A stretch of DNA of 55,472 bases, from NCBI GenBank assembly GCA_031292015.1, contig JARLHY010000034.1:1-55472 (forward strand), in the 5' to 3' direction. The translations under genes and the position numbers were made by a program. Positions 25,358 to 34,431 of the stretch are shown here, one piece after another. This DNA comes from Negativicutes bacterium (GTDB lineage: Bacteria > Bacillota_C > Negativicutes > Sporomusales_B > JARLHX01). The notes under the pieces were generated by a model, which saw nothing but the letters and a program-made list of their open reading frames with translations, did not search any database and was not told where the DNA came from. Positions within the stretch are counted from its first letter, which is position 1. Every line of letters starts with the position of its first letter.

Positions 25358-27568
25358 CTATACCTTGAATCTTCCCACCAGCTCCTGCAGCCGGTTAGCC
25401 AGTTCGCCCACGTCATGGGCGCACTCGCTCACTGTTGAGGCTTTGGCCGCTGTATCGACAATCGCTTTATCCGTTTCCTGGATACTCTGGGAAATTTCCT
25501 GCGTCCCTTTGGCGATTTCCTGGGTAGATTCCGAAATGTTGTTCATCGCCGCTCCCATTTCATCAGTACTGCGCGCCACCTCATCCGCCTTCAGGGCCAT
25601 TTCAGCCGTGGTATGAAACAGCGCTTCGACGCCGCTGGCCGCTTTCGCCGCGTTCTTCGAGACCTGCCCGGTTTTATCGGCGATAGCCGCCACCTCTTTG
25701 CTTATCGTCGTCACCCTGTTCTTGCCTGCTGCCGCGCCGTCGGCCGCAACCGCCATGTTCTGCGACTCTTCGCTCACCGCCGACGCTATGGTCTGAGTGA
25801 TGTTCATCGTCTCGGCAATAACGTCGCCGATTTTGCCGACCATCACCACCGCCTCGCCCATATCGTTCTGCATATCTTCGATCTGCCGGCCGATACGCCC
25901 GGCTTCCTCGGCAGTACGTTTGGACAGCTCCTTCACCTCTCCGGCGACCACCGCGAAGCCTCTGCCGGCGTCGCCGGCTCCGGCCGCCTCGATGGTCGCG
26001 TTAAGAGCCAGCATATTGGTCTGTTCGGCAATATTCCGTATGATATCGACGATTTTATTGATTTGTTTCGAAGAAACACTAAGTTTGTGAATGATGTCAT
26101 TGGTTTCTTGCGAACGGCTCCGGGCCTCTGCCGTGATGACAATCGACCGCTGGCAGGACGCCGCCACTTCCTGGGCAAACGTCGCTACCTGGCTGATGCT
26201 TTGCGAAACCTCTTCGATCACCGCGCTGACCTCTTTTACCTCCGAGGCCACACCTTCCGAGGCTTGCGCCGCTTCTTTGGCCGCCGCCGCCATCTGTTTG
26301 GCCATCTTGGCGACAGCTTCGACCCCGTAATTGACCTGCTCCGCCGAGCCGGCATTTTCCTCAGTGCCGGCCGATATCTGCTCCACCGCGGCACTTACCA
26401 TGCCGATCGTGGCGCTCATCTCCTGGCTGTTCGCCGCCACATTGGCGGCGATATCAACCAGTTTGTTCGAGCTGTTCTTCAGGTCCAGCGTCGAGCCGCT
26501 GATATCATTGACCATCGTCCGCAGGTCTCCGACCATCCGGTTAAACCCGCCGCTCAGTCTGGAAAACTCGTCATTTCCGGTCACTTCGGCCTGCACGGTG
26601 AGATTTCCGCTGGCCAAGAGACCCACCCGCTGCTCCAAATGCTCCAGCGGTCTGGTGATGCGGCGGGCTACAGCAAAAGTAACAGCGATCACCACCAGAA
26701 TCGATACCAGGGTTATGGCAATAAACAGCCAGCGTAAATAAGCCAGCGACTGAAAAACAATGGCCTGCTCGACAGTAATACCCAAAGTCCACTGGGTGGA
26801 AGGAATCTGCCTGTAAACCATAATCATGTCTTTGCCGTCTTCCTGGTACTGGCGATAACCCGTCTCCTTGCCGATGATCTCTTTTACTGCACCACCTAAA
26901 TCCTTCAGTTTCCCCACTTCGAATATATTCTTCGAAATAACTTCGGAATCCGGATGCGCCAGAATAAAGCCCCTGCTGTCAATCAAAAAGGCATATCCCT
27001 GACCATCAAGACTGATTTTCTTTACATTCTCGACCAGCGTCTGCAGTAGAATATCGGCGCTTACCACCCCGCGAATTTGTCCTGGCACCGGTTCGTAGGG
27101 AAGAGCGACAGCCACGGCCATTTGTTTGGTCGCCGCATCCAGATAAGGGTCGGTAAAGACCAGCTTCTTCTGCTCCAGCGCTTTCTTAAACCACACCCGC
27201 GTACGGGGGTCAAAATCGCTCGGCGGCACCCAACCGCTGCCGTCCACCATTTTTCCGTCCAGCGAACCATAATAGACATCGGACAGTTCCTTGTCCATAT
27301 TCCGGTAGCCCATCAGCAGCGAAACCGGTACTTCGCCATCACCGGCGGCGCTCTGCATCGTGCTGGCGGTGATTTCCACCACCTTTGTTTTGGCAATCAA
27401 CCAGCCGTCTAATTTATTGATATGGGAGTTTATCGTAGCCGTCATCTGTTTTTCGATATTCTCGGAAAGCCGGTTCTTCGTAAAATAATAGCCTGTCGCC
27501 GAAGCCACCAACAGAATAATTGCCGATACAACCGAAAAAATCAATACCATTTTTGTCCTGATACTCAT
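25358..27568 (-). CDS. Methyl-accepting chemotaxis protein with dCache sensor and divergent tip
   Basis: A 736-residue receptor. A signal-anchor helix (about 8-28) is followed by a double-Cache region of about 240 residues (DKELSDVYYGSLDGKMVDGSG, VWFKKALEQKKLVFTDPYLD and FLIDSRGFILAHPD, in pieces), a second helix (about 275-297), HAMP and a long coiled coil. The tip reads EQTNMLALNATIEAAGAGD, with Gly where most receptors have Arg (AARAG), and VKELSKRT in place of VRKLAEQS. It therefore belongs to a different receptor class from the three at 2-8 kb and is probably dedicated to the neighbouring hybrid CheA. The ATG at 27568 has GGGAGG 8 nt upstream. Confidence 0.92.
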   Translation of the reverse strand: MSIRTKMVLIFSVVSAIILLVASATGYYFTKNRLSENIEKQMTATINSHINKLDGWLIAKTKVVEITASTMQSAAGDGEVPVSLLMGYRNMDKELSDVYYGSLDGKMVDGSGWVPPSDFDPRTRVWFKKALEQKKLVFTDPYLDAATKQMAVAVALPYEPVPGQIRGVVSADILLQTLVENVKKISLDGQGYAFLIDSRGFILAHPDSEVISKNIFEVGKLKDLGGAVKEIIGKETGYRQYQEDGKDMIMVYRQIPSTQWTLGITVEQAIVFQSLAYLRWLFIAITLVSILVVIAVTFAVARRITRPLEHLEQRVGLLASGNLTVQAEVTGNDEFSRLSGGFNRMVGDLRTMVNDISGSTLDLKNSSNKLVDIAANVAANSQEMSATIGMVSAAVEQISAGTEENAGSAEQVNYGVEAVAKMAKQMAAAAKEAAQASEGVASEVKEVSAVIEEVSQSISQVATFAQEVAASCQRSIVITAEARSRSQETNDIIHKLSVSSKQINKIVDIIRNIAEQTNMLALNATIEAAGAGDAGRGFAVVAGEVKELSKRTAEEAGRIGRQIEDMQNDMGEAVVMVGKIGDVIAETMNITQTIASAVSEESQNMAVAADGAAAGKNRVTTISKEVAAIADKTGQVSKNAAKAASGVEALFHTTAEMALKADEVARSTDEMGAAMNNISESTQEIAKGTQEISQSIQETDKAIVDTAAKASTVSECAHDVGELANRLQELVGRFKV

Positions 27569-27678
27569 CCATAATCCTCCCATCAATCACTAAAAACTCG
27601 CCATGCCTCCGACTTGCTCGCAAACTCTAAACAAAACCGGAACCGGCAACCGCAAACAATAGGACTTTAGTACTAGTG

Positions 27679-27789
27679 GTCAATTCGACTTAATCAGTCT
27701 TTGTTCCTGCGATATCTACAAAATTTTGGGTTATTTGTTTAGTTGTAGTAAAAAAATAAACTGCTCCGGCAGTTTCATGTCGAATTCAG
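27679..27789. repeat. MITE-like element with imperfect terminal inverted repeats
   Basis: TCAATTCGACTTAA (from 27680) and, on the other strand, TGAATTCGACATGA (to about 27789) form an 11/14 inverted pair around roughly 80 nt of AT-rich DNA. Inside is a perfect hairpin AAACTGC-TCCG-GCAGTTT (27758-27775), followed on the minus strand by TTTATTTTTTT. It looks like a decayed mobile-element end or MITE, or a stray terminator. The remainder of the 370-nt gap 27569-27939 holds the cobC terminator and no gene. Confidence 0.35.
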
Positions 27790-27847
27790 TAAATCACTGC
27801 TAAAAAGATGACAAAACAGACGCTAAAAAAAAAGGGGGGGAAACAAA

Positions 27848-27880
27848 GTGCCCTGTTGTATCTGGCTAACAACAAGGCAC
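27848..27880 (-). terminator. Terminator of the cobamide operon
   Basis: GTGCCCTGTTGT and ACAACAAGGCAC pair with one mismatch around a 9-nt loop. On the minus strand they are followed by TTTGTTT, a C-run and nine T residues, about 60 nt after the cobC stop. Confidence 0.8.
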
Positions 27881-27939
27881 CTAGCTTATGTATGGCCGCT
27901 TCGGCAATTATGATCGATTTTTTGACTGTTCTGTTACGA

Positions 27940-28584
27940 TTACGCGATGGTCCTCCCGTCTCCGATACCCGACCCCGGCTGCTGGAGGTGGTGAGTGTCG
28001 TTGACCAGCGATATCAGAGCTCTCCCGTCGTAGTATTCGATGATATTTATCGCCGTGTTGTCCTGGCGAATCCCCCACAGATGATTCAGGTTGATATCAA
28101 GAATCGAACAAAAGATGGTGCGGATAGTGCCGCCATGGGATACCACGACAACAGTCTCATCCTCATGTTTGGCCACAAGGTCGGCAATGGCGTCGGCAGC
28201 CCGTTTCTTCAGCTCGTAGAAGCTCTCCCCCCCCGGAATGACAATTTCTCCCGGGGTGGTGAATAGACCGCTCAGCTGGCTGGGCCATTTCTCGTGGATG
28301 GCGGTGTAGGTGAGCCCTTCCCAGTCCCCGAACCTGATTTCCCGCAACGAAGGCACCTCGTTCACCGTGAGGTTGTGGCGGCGGGCGACGGTCTCGGCGG
28401 TGACGAACGCCCGGTTAAGGTCGCTGGAATACACGGCGGCGATTTTTTCTGAGGCCAGCCGGTCTGCCAGGCGCGTCGCCTGCTCCAGTCCGGCAGGCGA
28501 CAGGGCAATATCGGTATGTCCCTGAAATTTTTTTTCCGCGTTCCAGACCGTTTCGCCGTGGCGGACAAGAATCAGCTTAGTCAA
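27940..28584 (-). CDS. cobC: Alpha-ribazole-5'-phosphate phosphatase (histidine phosphatase family)
   Basis: A 214-residue histidine phosphatase with the RHGET phospho-histidine motif at residues 8-12, the second catalytic region (SSDLNRAFVTAET), the acid residue region (EIRFGDWEGLT) and the late VVSHGGTIR. In cobamide synthesis CobC removes the phosphate from alpha-ribazole phosphate or cobalamin phosphate. It is the last gene of the cobamide operon; its TTG start overlaps the cobD stop (TTGA), implying translational coupling. Its 3' end is duplicated as a relic at 21153-21224. The C-terminal tail is slightly longer than usual. Confidence 0.85.
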   Translation of the reverse strand: MTKLILVRHGETVWNAEKKFQGHTDIALSPAGLEQATRLADRLASEKIAAVYSSDLNRAFVTAETVARRHNLTVNEVPSLREIRFGDWEGLTYTAIHEKWPSQLSGLFTTPGEIVIPGGESFYELKKRAADAIADLVAKHEDETVVVVSHGGTIRTIFCSILDINLNHLWGIRQDNTAINIIEYYDGRALISLVNDTHHLQQPGSGIGDGRTIA

Positions 28585-29687
28585 GATCGATCACTGCCTT
28601 CGGTTATTTTTTGCAGGCAAGCTGCCAAAACTTCATTTTGCTGCGGCATTTTCACCGCCAGACGCACGTACGCCTCCGACAGGCCGGGATAGTTGCTGCA
28701 GTCCCGGATAAGAATGCCTTTTTGGGCCAGGCACTGACACAGCTGGCCAGAGGTAAAACCCGTGCCGGCGATATCGGCCAGGATAAAATTGGCGCTGCCG
28801 GCCAGCGGTATGATCCCCGGAATGTCGCTCAGCCTGGCCAGGAAAGCTTCCCGGGCTGCGCTCACCGTGATCACCCCTTTGGCCCGGTAAGCCGCATCCG
28901 CCAGGGCGATGGTGCCCGCCGCCTGGGCCAGGGAGTTGACGTTCCAGGGATCCTTGCCCTTGTCCAGCATCGCGCAGATGGCTCTGTCGGCCAGAGCAAA
29001 GCCGAGCCGCAGACCAGGCAGAGCGTAGAATTTGGTCAGCGACTGCAAAATCACCAGATTGGCGTAGCGCGGCAGCAGCGGGCGACAGCTGAGGGCACCT
29101 TCCTCAGGCAAAAACTCGAGGAAGGATTCATCAACCACTACCACCACCCGCATTTTTTCCGCCAGGGCGATTATTTCCTCCATCCGGTCCCGCGGCAGAA
29201 CCTGCCCGGTGGGGTTGTTGGGGTTGCACAAAAAAAGGATATCCACCTTCGGCAGCCGCTGGGCGATTTTCTCAGTACTGATGGCGAAATTGTCCGCCGG
29301 GCTGAGATAGAGGTAATCCACCGCCGCGCCGCAGGCCCGGGCCGCGCGCTCATATTCACTGAAGGTGGGAGCCGGCACCAGCACCCGCTGGGGGCGGAAC
29401 ATGTGACAAAGGACGTACAGCAGTTCAGCCGCGCCGTTGCCTGCCGTTATCTTCTCTTTTTCCACCCCGAACCGCCGGCTGATGGCGTCTTTGAGCGCCG
29501 CCGCCTCAGGGTCGGGATAATGAATGATATGCGGCAGGGCCTCAACCAGTGCCTGGTGCACGCTGTCCGGCATCCCCAGCGGATTGATGTTGGCGGAAAA
29601 ATCGAGCATCTCTTCGATTTTCCTTTCTTCCAGCCGCGCAGCGGCGTACAGGTTGCCGCCGTGTTCAAAATAACCGGTATTACTCAT
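28581..29687 (-). CDS. cobD: L-threonine-O-3-phosphate decarboxylase CobD
   Basis: A 368-residue PLP enzyme of the histidinol-phosphate aminotransferase fold. Landmarks: DFSANINPLGMP at the N-terminus, FLCNPNNPTGQVL, VDESFLEF (Asp contacting the PLP ring) and the Schiff-base Lys in SLTKFYALPGLRLGFA. CobD makes (R)-1-amino-2-propanol phosphate, the linker between corrin ring and nucleotide loop. The ATG overlaps the stop of the threonine kinase gene that provides its substrate. The DFSANINP motif and operon context separate it from HisC. Confidence 0.94.
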   Translation of the reverse strand: MSNTGYFEHGGNLYAAARLEERKIEEMLDFSANINPLGMPDSVHQALVEALPHIIHYPDPEAAALKDAISRRFGVEKEKITAGNGAAELLYVLCHMFRPQRVLVPAPTFSEYERAARACGAAVDYLYLSPADNFAISTEKIAQRLPKVDILFLCNPNNPTGQVLPRDRMEEIIALAEKMRVVVVVDESFLEFLPEEGALSCRPLLPRYANLVILQSLTKFYALPGLRLGFALADRAICAMLDKGKDPWNVNSLAQAAGTIALADAAYRAKGVITVSAAREAFLARLSDIPGIIPLAGSANFILADIAGTGFTSGQLCQCLAQKGILIRDCSNYPGLSEAYVRLAVKMPQQNEVLAACLQKITEGSDRS

Positions 29688-30555
29688 CGTTGTCTCCTTC
29701 CACTATCGCCAGGCCGCCGGCAATCACCTGCGAAACCCCGAGAAAGCGGAGTTCCGGACAGGCCGCCTGTACGGCGGCAACACACGCCCCCACTTCGCAG
29801 GCTCCGCCGTCAAACAGGATGCCAATCACCGTACCGCTGTGGGCGGTGTTTACCCCTACCGCCCCGTAGCGCGGGATAAGATCGATGATCCCGGGCAGAC
29901 AGGCTTTGGTCAGAATACTCTGGTTGGCCAGGGCGCTCAGGGTGGCTCCCTGACCGATCAAGGCGCAATCTCCGCTGGCAATGCCCTGGGTGACCAGTTC
30001 CACCGCCCGGCGCACCTGCGGCTCCTTGGCCCGGTTCAGGCCGGCCAGGTCGCTGCGCCGGTTGAATTGCAGCGTGTCGACTTCGCCGCCGACATCGAAA
30101 ACCGCCACCGTCATCGGCGGGGGAAATCCGAGCAGCCTTCGGGTCAGGCCGCTGACATGATCGAACATGGCTATTCCCGGGTAGAAGATTCCATCCGTCG
30201 GTTCGATGGCCAGGGCGATATCGGCGATCTCATCCGGGGTCAGCGCCTTGCCGCCGCAGAGCGCCGCGGCCTGACAGGCGGCGCTGATGTCGGCGCTGCT
30301 GGAGGCCATTCCTTTGCCCCGGGGCAGCGCCGATTCCACCGTGACGGCAAAAGAACCGACCGACGCGCCTAAATAGGCCCAGGTCCGCCTGACCGCCTCA
30401 AGGGTTTTGTCCCCGGCGGCAACAAAGCGGGTATCGGTTTGGACTGTCACCTGGCTGAACAGATCAATCGGGCAGGTGATTAAAAAATTTTTGCCTTCCA
30501 GCGTTCCCTGGACCAGCTCGCCGCATGATCCGGGAGCGCGCACCGTTACTTTCAT
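29680..30555 (-). CDS. pduX: L-threonine kinase (PduX-like GHMP kinase)
   Basis: A 291-residue GHMP-family kinase beginning VTVRAPGSCGELVQG. The ATP loop PRGKGMASSSADISAAC is near residue 95, and a late GVNTAHSGTVIGILF matches the third GHMP motif. PduX phosphorylates L-threonine to L-threonine-O-3-phosphate, the CobD substrate. The ATG at 30555 has AAGGAG 9 nt upstream; the longer open frame overlaps cobS and is spurious. Its place directly before cobD supports the assignment over homoserine kinase. Confidence 0.9.
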   Translation of the reverse strand: MKVTVRAPGSCGELVQGTLEGKNFLITCPIDLFSQVTVQTDTRFVAAGDKTLEAVRRTWAYLGASVGSFAVTVESALPRGKGMASSSADISAACQAAALCGGKALTPDEIADIALAIEPTDGIFYPGIAMFDHVSGLTRRLLGFPPPMTVAVFDVGGEVDTLQFNRRSDLAGLNRAKEPQVRRAVELVTQGIASGDCALIGQGATLSALANQSILTKACLPGIIDLIPRYGAVGVNTAHSGTVIGILFDGGACEVGACVAAVQAACPELRFLGVSQVIAGGLAIVEGDNDE

Positions 30556-30569
30556 GGCCAACTCCTTAT

Positions 30570-31319
30570 CTACAGCCAGAGCAGTCCCCATTCCCGTTCC
30601 AGCAGAAATACCAGCAGTACGATGAGTTCGGCCGATTCGGCCAGTGCGCCGTAGACGTCGCCGGTCAGGCCGCCCAGCAGCTTGGTCACCCGGCGGCAGA
30701 AGATGATCGCGAAACCGTTCACCGCCGCCAGACTGAAAGCTGCCGGCACCCCCAGCGGCGCAATAAGCAAAACAGTGGTGATTCCGGCGAAAACCAGGGC
30801 ATAGCGTTCCGAAAACTCGGCGAAAGCCTTGCCGATGCCTTCCGGCCGCGCATAAGGAAAGGCCGTTATACCGATAACCATCGCCAGGCGGCCAATCACC
30901 GGCATGGCGAATAAAGCCGCTCCGCTGGCCACCGGCAGCAGATCCAGCAGCAGCGACCACTTGACCAGGAGAAACAGCCCGAATGCCATCACCCCGTTGG
31001 CGCCGACCCGGCTGTCCTTCATGATCTCAAGCATCCGTTCCCGGGAACGGACCGAAAATATCCCGTCCATGGTGTCCATCAGCCCATCGCAGTGCAGACC
31101 GCCGGTAATCACGATTTCCGCGGTGATCAGCGCCGCTGCCAGCAGATGAATCGGAACATAATCGGCAGCCAGGTTGACAGCCGCCAGCACGGCGCCGATA
31201 ATCGCTCCGACCAGCGGGAAAAACTTGACGCTGCGCCCGAATTCCTCGGGTGAAACCTCATTCTGCCTGAACAGGTTGATCCGCGTCAAAAATTGTAGCG
31301 CCGTAATCATTCCCCGCAT
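30570..31319 (-). CDS. cobS: Adenosylcobinamide-GDP ribazoletransferase (cobalamin synthase) CobS
   Basis: A 249-residue integral membrane protein with about six helices. It has the catalytic metal-binding motif GGLHCDGLMDTMDGIFS near residue 95 and the FFPLVGAIIG segment near residue 33. CobS joins the lower-ligand nucleotide to adenosylcobinamide-GDP at the cytoplasmic membrane. The ATG follows AAGGAGCTGAACT. It is 37 nt downstream of cbiB. Confidence 0.95.
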   Translation of the reverse strand: MRGMITALQFLTRINLFRQNEVSPEEFGRSVKFFPLVGAIIGAVLAAVNLAADYVPIHLLAAALITAEIVITGGLHCDGLMDTMDGIFSVRSRERMLEIMKDSRVGANGVMAFGLFLLVKWSLLLDLLPVASGAALFAMPVIGRLAMVIGITAFPYARPEGIGKAFAEFSERYALVFAGITTVLLIAPLGVPAAFSLAAVNGFAIIFCRRVTKLLGGLTGDVYGALAESAELIVLLVFLLEREWGLLWL

Positions 31320-31356
31320 AGTTCAGCTCCTTCTCTCGGCATGACCGCAGCTGCGA

Positions 31357-32334
31357 TTACCCGCCGGACTGCCAGCTCAGCACCAGAACCGCCAGGCCGG
31401 TGGCAATAACAACAAATAGGAATGTGACCAGATACATAAGCTTGATGGTCTGGGCGATATGCTCAGGTCCCAGTTCGCGCCGCGGCTCGCCCATAAAGGC
31501 CCGCTGGGAAGAAACGCCGCCGTAGTAGTTCAGGCCGCCGAGCCGGACACCCAGTGCCCCCGCCACCCCGGCTTCACTGATGCCGCTGTTGGGACTGGGA
31601 TGTTTGGCCGCATCCCGGCGGATGGAGGCCACCGCCCCCGCCGCGTCGTAGCCCAGGACCGCCGCTGCGGCAATCAGCAGCAGCCCGGTGATCCGGGCCG
31701 GTATGTAATTGAACGCGTCGTCGACCTTGGCGGCGGCAAAGCCGAAATCGCTGTATTTTTCGTTTTTATAGGCTACCATCGAATCCAGGGTATTCACCGC
31801 CCGGTACAGAAATGCCAGCGGCACCCCGCCGAGAAAGGCGTAGAACAGCGGAGCGATAACCCCGTCGACGATATTTTCCGCCACCGTCTCCACCGTGGCC
31901 CGGGTTACCTCCGCCGTGTCCAGCGCCGCGGTGTCCCGGCCGACAATCCAGCCCACCTTGCCTCTGGCCTGGACCAGTTCGCCGGCGTCAAGGAAATCCT
32001 TGATCTCCTGGCCGGCTTCCGCCAGACTGCGGGGCGAGATGGTAAAAGCGAGCAGCAGCGCCCCGCCGGCCACTTCGGCCAGCGGATGGATCGCGGCCAG
32101 AGTCGCCATCGCCAGCCAGGCCAGCCAGTAGCTGACCGCCAGCGTGATGATCACCAGCAGCAGCCCGGCCGACTTCTTCCCTGCCGGCGTCTGCTGCGGC
32201 CTGAGCAGCATCTTCTCCAGGCCGGCGATCAGTCGGCCGATCAGCACCACCGGATGCCAGCCGGCCCGCGGATCGCCGATAAGACTGTCGGCAATCACCG
32301 CCGCCGCCGGCGTGAACAACGCCATATTCGTCAT
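31357..32334 (-). CDS. cbiB: Adenosylcobinamide-phosphate synthase CbiB
   Basis: A 325-residue membrane protein of the CbiB/CobD-AmpE family. It begins AAAVIADSLIGDPRAGWHPV, the family's conserved N-terminal motif, and later has RDTAALDTAEVTRATVETVAENIVDG (in two parts) and NTLDSMVAYKNEKY. It attaches aminopropanol phosphate to adenosylcobyrate. The ATG overlaps the cbiP stop codon (ATGA), indicating coupling. Confidence 0.95.
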   Translation of the reverse strand: MTNMALFTPAAAVIADSLIGDPRAGWHPVVLIGRLIAGLEKMLLRPQQTPAGKKSAGLLLVIITLAVSYWLAWLAMATLAAIHPLAEVAGGALLLAFTISPRSLAEAGQEIKDFLDAGELVQARGKVGWIVGRDTAALDTAEVTRATVETVAENIVDGVIAPLFYAFLGGVPLAFLYRAVNTLDSMVAYKNEKYSDFGFAAAKVDDAFNYIPARITGLLLIAAAAVLGYDAAGAVASIRRDAAKHPSPNSGISEAGVAGALGVRLGGLNYYGGVSSQRAFMGEPRRELGPEHIAQTIKLMYLVTFLFVVIATGLAVLVLSWQSGG

Positions 32335-33848
32335 TTCGCACCAATGATTTTATAGATCAGTTCCATATCCAGACTCGACCGGACCACTTCGGCCAGTCGG
32401 TCGTAAGCGGCTTCCTTCCGCTGCCGGGTGCTCATCCCGGCGGCCAGGGGCTCCAGGCCTTTCCGCCCCCGCAGGGCATTGACCACCGCCCGGCGAAATT
32501 CATCGTTGTCGAAGAGACCGTGGATGTAGGTGCCCATCACCAACCCGTCCGGCCGCACCACCCCGTCGTCCCGGGTGATCGCCTGACCTGAGCGGCAGGT
32601 AATGGTAAAGGCCGGCCGCACCGGCGAAAAAAACTCGGTTCGCCCCATGTGGATCTCATAACCGGTCAGACAGTCGTCAGAATAATCGATGCCCAAAAAC
32701 GCGAGGCCGGCGCTGGCAGCTGTCACCTGATGGGTCACCTTGTCGGCGGCGAAGACGGTGGCTGCATCGATGAGCCCCAGGCCTTCGACCTGCTCAAACG
32801 TCGATTCGGTGTGCTCCGGGTCGCGGATTTCCCGCCCCAGCATCTGATACCCCCCGCAGATACCGACAACCGGCGTGCCTGCGGCGACCTGTCCGAGAAT
32901 CTCCCGGTCATAGCCCTGCTCTTTCAGATAGAGCAGATCTTCGGTGGTATTCTTGCTGCCAGGCAGGATAATCATGTCCGGACGGCCCAGCCGCTCGCCC
33001 TGCCGGACATACCTTACTGTCACCCCGGGTTCTGAAGCCAGGGCGTCAAAATCAGTGAAATTGGAGATTTTAGGGGTCCGCAGCACCGCGATCTCAATCT
33101 CGCCGCTTGCCTGGAGCTGCTTGTCATCCAGGGAAACCGAGTCCTCGTCGTCAATGCCGAGATCGTCCAAATGAGGGATGACTCCTGCCACCGGTTTGCC
33201 GGTTTTGGCGGTGATGAACTCCAGGGCGGGCTCCAGCAGCTTGATGTCGCCGCGGAATTTATTGATGATGACACCTTTGACAAGGTCCCGTTCGTCCGGC
33301 TCCAGCAGTTCCAGGGTGCCGACGACCGAAGCCAGGGCCCCGCCCCGGTCGATGTCGGCAATCAGCAGCACCGGCGCCGGCGCCAGTTTGGCGATCCGCA
33401 TATTGACGATGTCGTTGGCTTTGAGATTGACTTCGGCCGGACTCCCGGCGCCTTCGATCACCACGACATCGAAGTCCCGCTGCAGCTTTCGCAGGGATTC
33501 CTCGATAACCCCCAGCAGCTTACGGCTGTAGCCGGCATGATACTCCACCGCCGACATGTTGCCGACCGGACGGCCAAGGACAATGACCTGCGACGAAGCG
33601 TTGCCGGTGGGTTTTAAGAGCACCGGGTTCATGTCCACCATCGGGTCCAGCCCGGCGGCCTCAGCCTGGGCGACCTGGGCCCGGCCCATCTCGCCGCCGT
33701 CCTTGGTTACATAGGAATTGAGGGCCATATTCTGCGCTTTGAACGGCACCACTTTCAGGCCGTCCTGCCGGAAGATCCGGCACAGGGCAGTGGTCAGGAT
33801 GCTTTTGCCCACATGAGAACTGGTTCCTTGCAGCATGATTGCTTTCAC
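32331..33848 (-). CDS. cbiP: Cobyric acid synthase CbiP
   Basis: A 505-residue glutamine-dependent amidotransferase that amidates side chains b, d, e and g of adenosylcobyrinate a,c-diamide. The N-terminal ATPase has the modified P-loop GTSSHVGKS and VVIEGAGSPAEVNL. The C-terminal class I glutaminase has the nucleophile region PVVGICGGYQMLG and the late YIHGLFDN. The start is a GTG at 33848, 7 nt after AAGAGGTG. Confidence 0.96.
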   Translation of the reverse strand: MKAIMLQGTSSHVGKSILTTALCRIFRQDGLKVVPFKAQNMALNSYVTKDGGEMGRAQVAQAEAAGLDPMVDMNPVLLKPTGNASSQVIVLGRPVGNMSAVEYHAGYSRKLLGVIEESLRKLQRDFDVVVIEGAGSPAEVNLKANDIVNMRIAKLAPAPVLLIADIDRGGALASVVGTLELLEPDERDLVKGVIINKFRGDIKLLEPALEFITAKTGKPVAGVIPHLDDLGIDDEDSVSLDDKQLQASGEIEIAVLRTPKISNFTDFDALASEPGVTVRYVRQGERLGRPDMIILPGSKNTTEDLLYLKEQGYDREILGQVAAGTPVVGICGGYQMLGREIRDPEHTESTFEQVEGLGLIDAATVFAADKVTHQVTAASAGLAFLGIDYSDDCLTGYEIHMGRTEFFSPVRPAFTITCRSGQAITRDDGVVRPDGLVMGTYIHGLFDNDEFRRAVVNALRGRKGLEPLAAGMSTRQRKEAAYDRLAEVVRSSLDMELIYKIIGAK

Positions 33849-33852
33849 CAGA

Positions 33853-34428
33853 TTACACCTCTTTGTCGATGGCTGTCGCGATCTTTTTCAGTTCTACCGC
33901 CAGACCGCTCACCGTCAGATATACTTCGTCCGCCGCCGCCGCCACTTGCTCATTCACCAGCCCGGCCAGGTCCCGGAATTCCCGGGCCAGGGCGTTGTCG
34001 GGCACAATGCCCATCCCCACCTCGTTGGTCACGAACACCACGGTGGCCGGGCGCGCCTTGGCGCTTTGCAGCAGCTTGGCGATCTCCTCCCGCACAAAGC
34101 GGTACCGCTGCTCCCCGGCCGTCGCCGGCATGGCCGAAGACAGCAGCAGGTTGCTGGTATACACCGTCAGGCAGTCGAACAGGACGGCCTCCGCTCCGGC
34201 CAGGGCCTCTGCCATGGCTTTGTCGGCCTCAAGCGGGGCCTCAAAAGTCAGCCAGTCAGCCGGCCGCCGCGTGCGGTGCAGGGCGACCCGGGCCGCCATT
34301 TCGTCGTCCCACACCTCGGCTGTGGCGATATAGGCTGTCTTCACACCCAGGGCGCCAACCAGCTTTTCGGCGAAACGGCTCTTGCCGCTGCGCGCTCCGC
34401 CGGTAACCAATATGATTTTTCCCTTCAT
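33853..34428 (-). CDS. cobU: Adenosylcobinamide kinase / adenosylcobinamide-phosphate guanylyltransferase CobU
   Basis: A 191-residue bifunctional enzyme. The P-loop GGARSGKSRFAE starts at residue 10; YIATAEVWDDEMAARVALHRTRRP (in two parts) contains the guanylylated His, followed by LFDCLTVYTSNLL and VTNEVGMGIVP. It phosphorylates and then GMP-activates adenosylcobinamide for CobS. GGGAGGG lies 6 nt before the ATG. Confidence 0.96.
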   Translation of the reverse strand: MKGKIILVTGGARSGKSRFAEKLVGALGVKTAYIATAEVWDDEMAARVALHRTRRPADWLTFEAPLEADKAMAEALAGAEAVLFDCLTVYTSNLLLSSAMPATAGEQRYRFVREEIAKLLQSAKARPATVVFVTNEVGMGIVPDNALAREFRDLAGLVNEQVAAAADEVYLTVSGLAVELKKIATAIDKEV

Positions 34429-34431
34429 CGG

